The notes under the pieces: generated by a model | Database searches by the model: none | What the model was told of the DNA's origin: nothing | The model's input: only the letters and a program-made list of their open reading frames with translations | Source: CAZUVM01 sp964623885 | GTDB lineage: Bacteria; Verrucomicrobiota; Verrucomicrobiia; Limisphaerales; UBA8199 | Reading direction: 5' to 3' | Length of the DNA: 10,403 nucleotides | Assembly (NCBI GenBank): GCA_964623885.1 | Contig: CAZUVM010000107.1 | Location: forward strand, 1-10,403 | Shown here: piece by piece, positions 8,003 through 10,403 of the stretch | How positions within the stretch are numbered: the first letter of the stretch is position 1 | How the letters are laid out: each line of letters begins with the position of its first letter | Position numbers and translations under genes: made by a program

Positions 8003-9094
8003 ATGGAAAGCGTGCATCGGTCGATTTGTGGCTGCATCCTGGCGGGGCTGTTTTTGCTGAGTGTTCAGTGCGGGGCCCAGGACTCCATCAGCGAGAAGGC
8101 CGACTCCTTTGTTCGCGAGGAGATGGCGAAGCAAAAAATCCCGGGCGTTTCTCTGCTCGTGAACAAGGACGGTAAAATCGTCCTGGCGAAAGGTTACGGA
8201 CTGGCCAATGTGGAGCACAACGTGGCAGTCAAGCCGGAGACAGTCTTCCAGTCCGGATCCGTTGGAAAGCAGTTCGCCGCAACGGCGGTAATGATGCTAG
8301 TCGAAGAGGGGAAGATTGGCCTGGACGACAAGGTAAGCAAATACCTCACGAAGGCGCCGCCGAGCTGGGCAAATATGAAGGTCCGCCATCTCCTGACGCA
8401 CACCTCCGGGCTGGGAGATTACACCGCCGATTTCGATCTGCGGCAGGATAATACAGAGGATGAGTTGCTGGCGAAAGTTGCCGCAACGCCGCTTGCCTTT
8501 CCGCCGGGCGAAAAGTGGAGCTATAGCAACCTGGGCTATCTGACGCTCGGGATCATGATCGGCAAGGTGACCGGGAAATTCTACGGGGATTTTCTGCAAG
8601 AACGCATATTCAAGCCGCTCGGCATGACGACGGCCCGGATCATCAGCGAAGCGGATATCGTTACGAACCGCGCCGCCGGTTATCGCCTGGTGGATGGCCA
8701 ATTAATGAACCAGGATTGGGTTTCGCCCACCTTTAACACGACTGCGGACGGTTCGCTTTATCTTACGATCTACGACCTGGCCAAGTGGGATGCGGCGCTC
8801 GTCACGGAAAAACTGCTTAAGCGGTCGGACCTCGAACAAATGTGGACGCCGGTTACGCTCAACAACGGGAAGACACATCCGTATGGATTCGGGTGGGCGC
8901 TGGACGATGTGCGCGGCCACCGACGCATCTGGCACAATGGCGCGTGGCAAGGTTTCCATTGTGCCATCGAGAGATACGTGGATGACAAACTGACCGTAAT
9001 CGGGTTCGACAATTTGGCACAGTCTGACCTGGGGAGGATCATTCGCGGAGTCGCCGTTATCCATAATCCGGAACTCAAGCTGGAGAAAAAGTAG
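8003..9094 (+). CDS. exported serine hydrolase, class C beta-lactamase / penicillin-binding-protein-like (peptidase family S12 type)
   Basis: This is a 363-aa protein with an N-terminal signal peptide (hydrophobic ICGCILAGLFLLSV, 8-21; likely cleavage after CGAQ near 26), so it is periplasmic or secreted. All three active-site motifs of the serine beta-lactamase/DD-peptidase fold are present: SVGK (S86-K89) with nucleophile S86, YSN (Y174-N176), and HNG (H311-G313) in place of KTG. LLTHTSGLGDY (130-140) and LYLTIYDLAKWDAAL (252-266) are family hallmarks. Members include esterases, D-aminopeptidases and transpeptidase-like enzymes; the sequence does not say which, and antibiotic hydrolysis should not be assumed. 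ATG 8003 follows the GHL6-like stop by 10 bp and has a purine-rich ribosome site, which suggests co-translation in one operon. The frame stays open upstream to an ATG at 7967, but the signal peptide begins at 8003. Confidence 0.93.
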   Translation: MESVHRSICGCILAGLFLLSVQCGAQDSISEKADSFVREEMAKQKIPGVSLLVNKDGKIVLAKGYGLANVEHNVAVKPETVFQSGSVGKQFAATAVMMLVEEGKIGLDDKVSKYLTKAPPSWANMKVRHLLTHTSGLGDYTADFDLRQDNTEDELLAKVAATPLAFPPGEKWSYSNLGYLTLGIMIGKVTGKFYGDFLQERIFKPLGMTTARIISEADIVTNRAAGYRLVDGQLMNQDWVSPTFNTTADGSLYLTIYDLAKWDAALVTEKLLKRSDLEQMWTPVTLNNGKTHPYGFGWALDDVRGHRRIWHNGAWQGFHCAIERYVDDKLTVIGFDNLAQSDLGRIIRGVAVIHNPELKLEKK

Positions 9095-9118
9095 CAGGCA
9101 ACAGGGGCGGACTTGGTT

Positions 9119-9124
9119 TATAAT
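9119..9124 (+). promoter_or_regulatory. possible -10 element
   Basis: TATAAT lies 25 bp after the serine hydrolase stop in an AT-rich spacer ahead of the GNAT gene. No acceptable -35 hexamer is seen 16-18 bp upstream and there is no extended -10 TG, so this is weak. Confidence 0.2.
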
Positions 9125-9184
9125 TGTCCTTTACTGAGCAGAAGTTGATTTCAAAAAAGGATTGCTGGGCAATAAAAGATTAAT

Positions 9185-9196
9185 TGTGACTTCACA
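9185..9196. promoter_or_regulatory. short perfect inverted repeat, possible operator
   Basis: TGTGA (9185-9189) and TCACA (9192-9196) form a perfect dyad with a 2-base centre. The half-sites are those of CRP/FNR-family sites, but the usual spacing for CRP is 6, so this is not a standard CRP box. It lies in the AT-rich spacer upstream of the GNAT gene. Confidence 0.2.
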
Positions 9197-9227
9197 TTTA
9201 AAGGCGGTGGTGGGAGGATAGTTTCGT

Positions 9228-9311
9228 ATGGCGAGGTTGGCTGAGCTTCAACGTTGGAAGGAGTCCTGCGGGCTCGCATTGCGGAGACGTTCCAGGAGTT
9301 TTCAACTATGA
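9228..9311 (+). CDS. possible 27-codon leader ORF overlapping the GNAT start
   Basis: ATG 9228 opens 27 codons (MARLAELQRWKESCGLALRR then RSRSFQL) ending at TGA 9309-9311, which overlaps the GNAT ATG at 9308 as ATGA. GGGAGG (9212-9217) lies 10 bases upstream of the ATG, a fair Shine-Dalgarno. The peptide is basic and has no recognisable domain. It could couple translation into the GNAT gene or act as a leader peptide, or the ORF may be chance, since the GNAT gene has its own good ribosome site inside it. Confidence 0.3.
   Translation: MARLAELQRWKESCGLALRRRSRSFQL
9294..9298 (+). promoter_or_regulatory. ribosome binding site of the GNAT-YoaP gene
   Basis: AGGAG sits 9 bases before ATG 9308. 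It is the best Shine-Dalgarno in the window and decides the start against the upstream in-frame TTG at 9254. Confidence 0.65.
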
Positions 9312-10249
9312 ACCCATCTAACGAGCGTTCTGTCATCATTCGGAGGGGCAGAATAAGGGACTACGCAATCGTCGACACGAACGCTGACAACATCGGCGGT
9401 TGCAGCCTCTGTGGCAATAAAAACGCCAGCAACGTGGGTTATCGTCGCAAAATCAATTGGCTCAGGGAGCGTTATCCGGAAGGCCTGAGATACAAAGTGC
9501 TACGCTCAGAAAAGTACGGTGATATTGGGATGATCGAGTACGCCTTGGGCCAGCATGCGTGGCGACCGGTGGAGGCGAAGGGTTACATGATCATCCATTG
9601 CTTGATGGTTAATGGCAAGCACAAGGGGAAGGGTTTTGGGTCGCTGCTGCTGGAGAGCTGTGTGAGGGACGCGAAGAGGAGCAAGTGCCGAGGGGTCGCC
9701 GTGGTGACCAGTTCGGACAGTTTCATGGCAAAACGTGATTTGTTCATCAAGGCGGGTTTTGTGCCGGTGGACCGCATCGCTATCGATGAACCGAAGATCG
9801 AACGTCGAACTTCCAACGCTCAACGTCCAACGTCGAACGAGAGCAACGGACCCCTCACCCCGACCCTCTCCCCATCGGATGGGGCGAGGGAGAAGCCTTC
9901 GGCGCAGGTTGGGACTCACTACGAACTACTGGTCAAGAAATTCAAGAAGACAGCCCCGGGTCCTCGGTTCATTGTGGAACGGGGCCGTTTGTTGAAGAGA
10001 TACAGAAAAGGACTCACGATCTTAGCCGCCGATCAGTGCCCGTATGTTATAAAAACGGCGGAGCGGATCGCGGCGGCGTCCAGGAGGTTGGGGCTGGAGC
10101 CGAAAGTGGTTCGAGTCGGGAGCGCTAAGGCGTCACGGGAGCTGCCAACGCCTTATGGGGTGTTTAGTATCATTTACGATGGCAGGCTGATTGCGGAACG
10201 TCCGATCAGTGCAACGAGGTTCATGAGTATCATGCGAAGGAATGGCTAA
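9308..10249 (+). CDS. GNAT-family N-acetyltransferase with C-terminal YoaP-like domain, carrying a repeat-derived linker
   Basis: This is a 313-aa cytosolic protein. Residues about 1-160 are a GNAT domain, using acetyl-CoA to acetylate an amine. After CSLCGNKN come RKINWLRERYPEGLRYKVL, GMIEYALGQHAWRPVEAKGY and IIHCLMV, then the pyrophosphate-binding loop GKHKGKGFGSLLLE, VAVVTSSDSFMAKRDLF and KAGFVPVD. The C-terminal part, starting THYELLVKKF (203-212), matches the YoaP-type thioredoxin-like extension: RYRKGLTILAADQCPY with its Cys-Pro-Tyr, then LPTPYGVFSIIYDGRLI and ERPISATRFMSIM. The substrate of this family is not settled. Between the domains (about residues 165-202) is a low-complexity stretch, ERRTSNAQRPTSN then PLTPTLSPSDGARE, encoded by dispersed-repeat DNA; from memory, relatives pass almost directly from GF-x2-VD to ELLVKKF. 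Both domains keep their motifs, so the protein is probably functional. ATG 9308 has a strong AGGAG. No partner gene is apparent. Confidence 0.9.
   Translation: MNPSNERSVIIRRGRIRDYAIVDTNADNIGGCSLCGNKNASNVGYRRKINWLRERYPEGLRYKVLRSEKYGDIGMIEYALGQHAWRPVEAKGYMIIHCLMVNGKHKGKGFGSLLLESCVRDAKRSKCRGVAVVTSSDSFMAKRDLFIKAGFVPVDRIAIDEPKIERRTSNAQRPTSNESNGPLTPTLSPSDGAREKPSAQVGTHYELLVKKFKKTAPGPRFIVERGRLLKRYRKGLTILAADQCPYVIKTAERIAAASRRLGLEPKVVRVGSAKASRELPTPYGVFSIIYDGRLIAERPISATRFMSIMRRNG
9801..9838. repeat. degenerate tandem repeat array inside the GNAT-YoaP gene
   Basis: AACGTCGAAC occurs at 9801-9810 and again at 9829-9838. Between them are degenerate copies of the same 7-8 base unit (TTCCAACGCT, CAACGTCC). 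Such AACGTC/CCAACG strings are typical of intergenic filler repeats in Verrucomicrobia-like genomes (from memory), yet here they are translated in frame as ERRTSNAQRPTSN. Confidence 0.7.
9864..9890. repeat. palindromic (REP-like) repeat inside the GNAT-YoaP gene
   Basis: CCCTCTCCCCAT (9864-9875) pairs with ATGGGGCGAGGG (9879-9890) around a CGG loop: 12 positions with one T-C mismatch. With the preceding CCCTCACCCCGA it belongs to the widespread bacterial palindrome whose translation reads PLTPTLSP-x-GERE in many unrelated predicted proteins. Here it reads PLTPTLSPSDGARE and keeps the frame open. Confidence 0.8.
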
Positions 10250-10273
10250 GCCGGAACGATTCAATGGAAGGGA

Positions 10274-10288
10274 CGCCCGCCGCGGGCG
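10274..10288. repeat. GC-rich hairpin downstream of the GNAT-YoaP gene
   Basis: CGCCCG (10274-10279) and CGGGCG (10283-10288) pair around CCG. It lies 25 bp after the stop and is the first of three hairpins. There is no T-run, so it is not a classical intrinsic terminator, though the cluster may stop or stabilise the transcript. Confidence 0.45.
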
Positions 10289-10290
10289 CA

Positions 10291-10314
10291 GCGGTTGGCG
10301 CCCTCGCCAACCGC
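10291..10314. repeat. perfect 10-bp hairpin, dispersed-repeat type
   Basis: GCGGTTGGCG (10291-10300) and CGCCAACCGC (10305-10314) form a perfect stem with loop CCCT. The same GGTTGGC/GCCAACC core recurs in the hairpin at 10367-10392, so the two are probably related units of an intergenic repeat. Confidence 0.75.
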
Positions 10315-10366
10315 ATTCCCGCTTCGCCATTTCTACTCACTATTTGGCGAGCTTGGGCCGATAAGA

Positions 10367-10392
10367 GCCAACCGGCGGGGACGCCGGTTGGC
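10367..10392. repeat. perfect 11-bp hairpin, dispersed-repeat type
   Basis: GCCAACCGGCG (10367-10377) and CGCCGGTTGGC (10382-10392) form a perfect stem with loop GGGA. The arms carry the 10291-10314 core in the opposite arrangement (GCCAACC on the left arm rather than the right). The sequence after it (AGCGCCCGAGG) runs to the window edge, so the full repeat unit is probably cut off. Confidence 0.75.
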
Positions 10393-10403
10393 AGCGCCCG
10401 AGG

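Noticed and set aside
7399..8037. 212-codon minus-strand frame opposite the end of the GHL6-like gene
   Set aside because: Antisense shadow covering the beta-sandwich end of a well-supported gene; no motif.
8258..8269. The SVGK serine hydrolase as an antibiotic-resistance beta-lactamase
   Set aside because: The motifs define the fold only. HNG instead of KTG and the glycan-like operon context fit esterase or peptidase members at least as well.
10250..10403. Intrinsic terminator after the GNAT-YoaP gene
   Set aside because: The hairpins are strong but no run of T follows any of them; they are better described as dispersed palindromic repeats.

Overview
The window looks like chromosomal DNA of a GC-rich, free-living Gram-negative bacterium. 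A Verrucomicrobia-type (Limisphaerales/Pedosphaera-like) genome is my best guess. The reasons are a Tat-exported glycoside-hydrolase-like protein, a Uma2-family nuclease, a GNAT-YoaP acetyltransferase, mostly weak Shine-Dalgarno sequences, and GC-rich palindromic repeats of the kind I associate with that group. This is inference from gene content; no marker gene is present.

Layout. (1) 1-1671: a conserved protein of unknown function (534 aa) with a winged-helix-like C-terminus. Its codon use differs from its neighbours, and I suspect it belongs to a multicopy, mobile-like family. (2) 1698-4938, minus strand: a compact run transcribed proA -> Uma2-family nuclease -> ATP-grasp-like protein. The nuclease start overlaps the end of proA, and 30 bp separate the nuclease from the ATP-grasp-like gene. 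proA encodes the second enzyme of proline synthesis; the other two have no clear link to it. (3) 5040-9094, plus strand, divergent from proA: a SAM-dependent methyltransferase, a large Tat-exported GHL6/GH42-like protein, and an exported class C beta-lactamase-like serine hydrolase. They are separated by 34 and 10 bp and probably form an operon. (4) 9095-9307: a spacer holding a possible 27-codon ORF whose stop overlaps the next start as ATGA. (5) 9308-10249: a GNAT acetyltransferase fused to a YoaP-like thioredoxin-fold domain. Its interdomain linker appears to have been made by in-frame insertion of dispersed repeat DNA. (6) 10250-10403: non-coding DNA with three GC-rich hairpins, two of them perfect and sharing the same GGTTGGC/GCCAACC core, running to the window edge.

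The two most interesting points are the in-frame repeat insertion in the GNAT-YoaP gene and the unclassified 534-aa protein at the left edge. I see no CRISPR array, rRNA, tRNA, recognisable phage gene or defence system. No gene-free stretch exceeds 300 bases.
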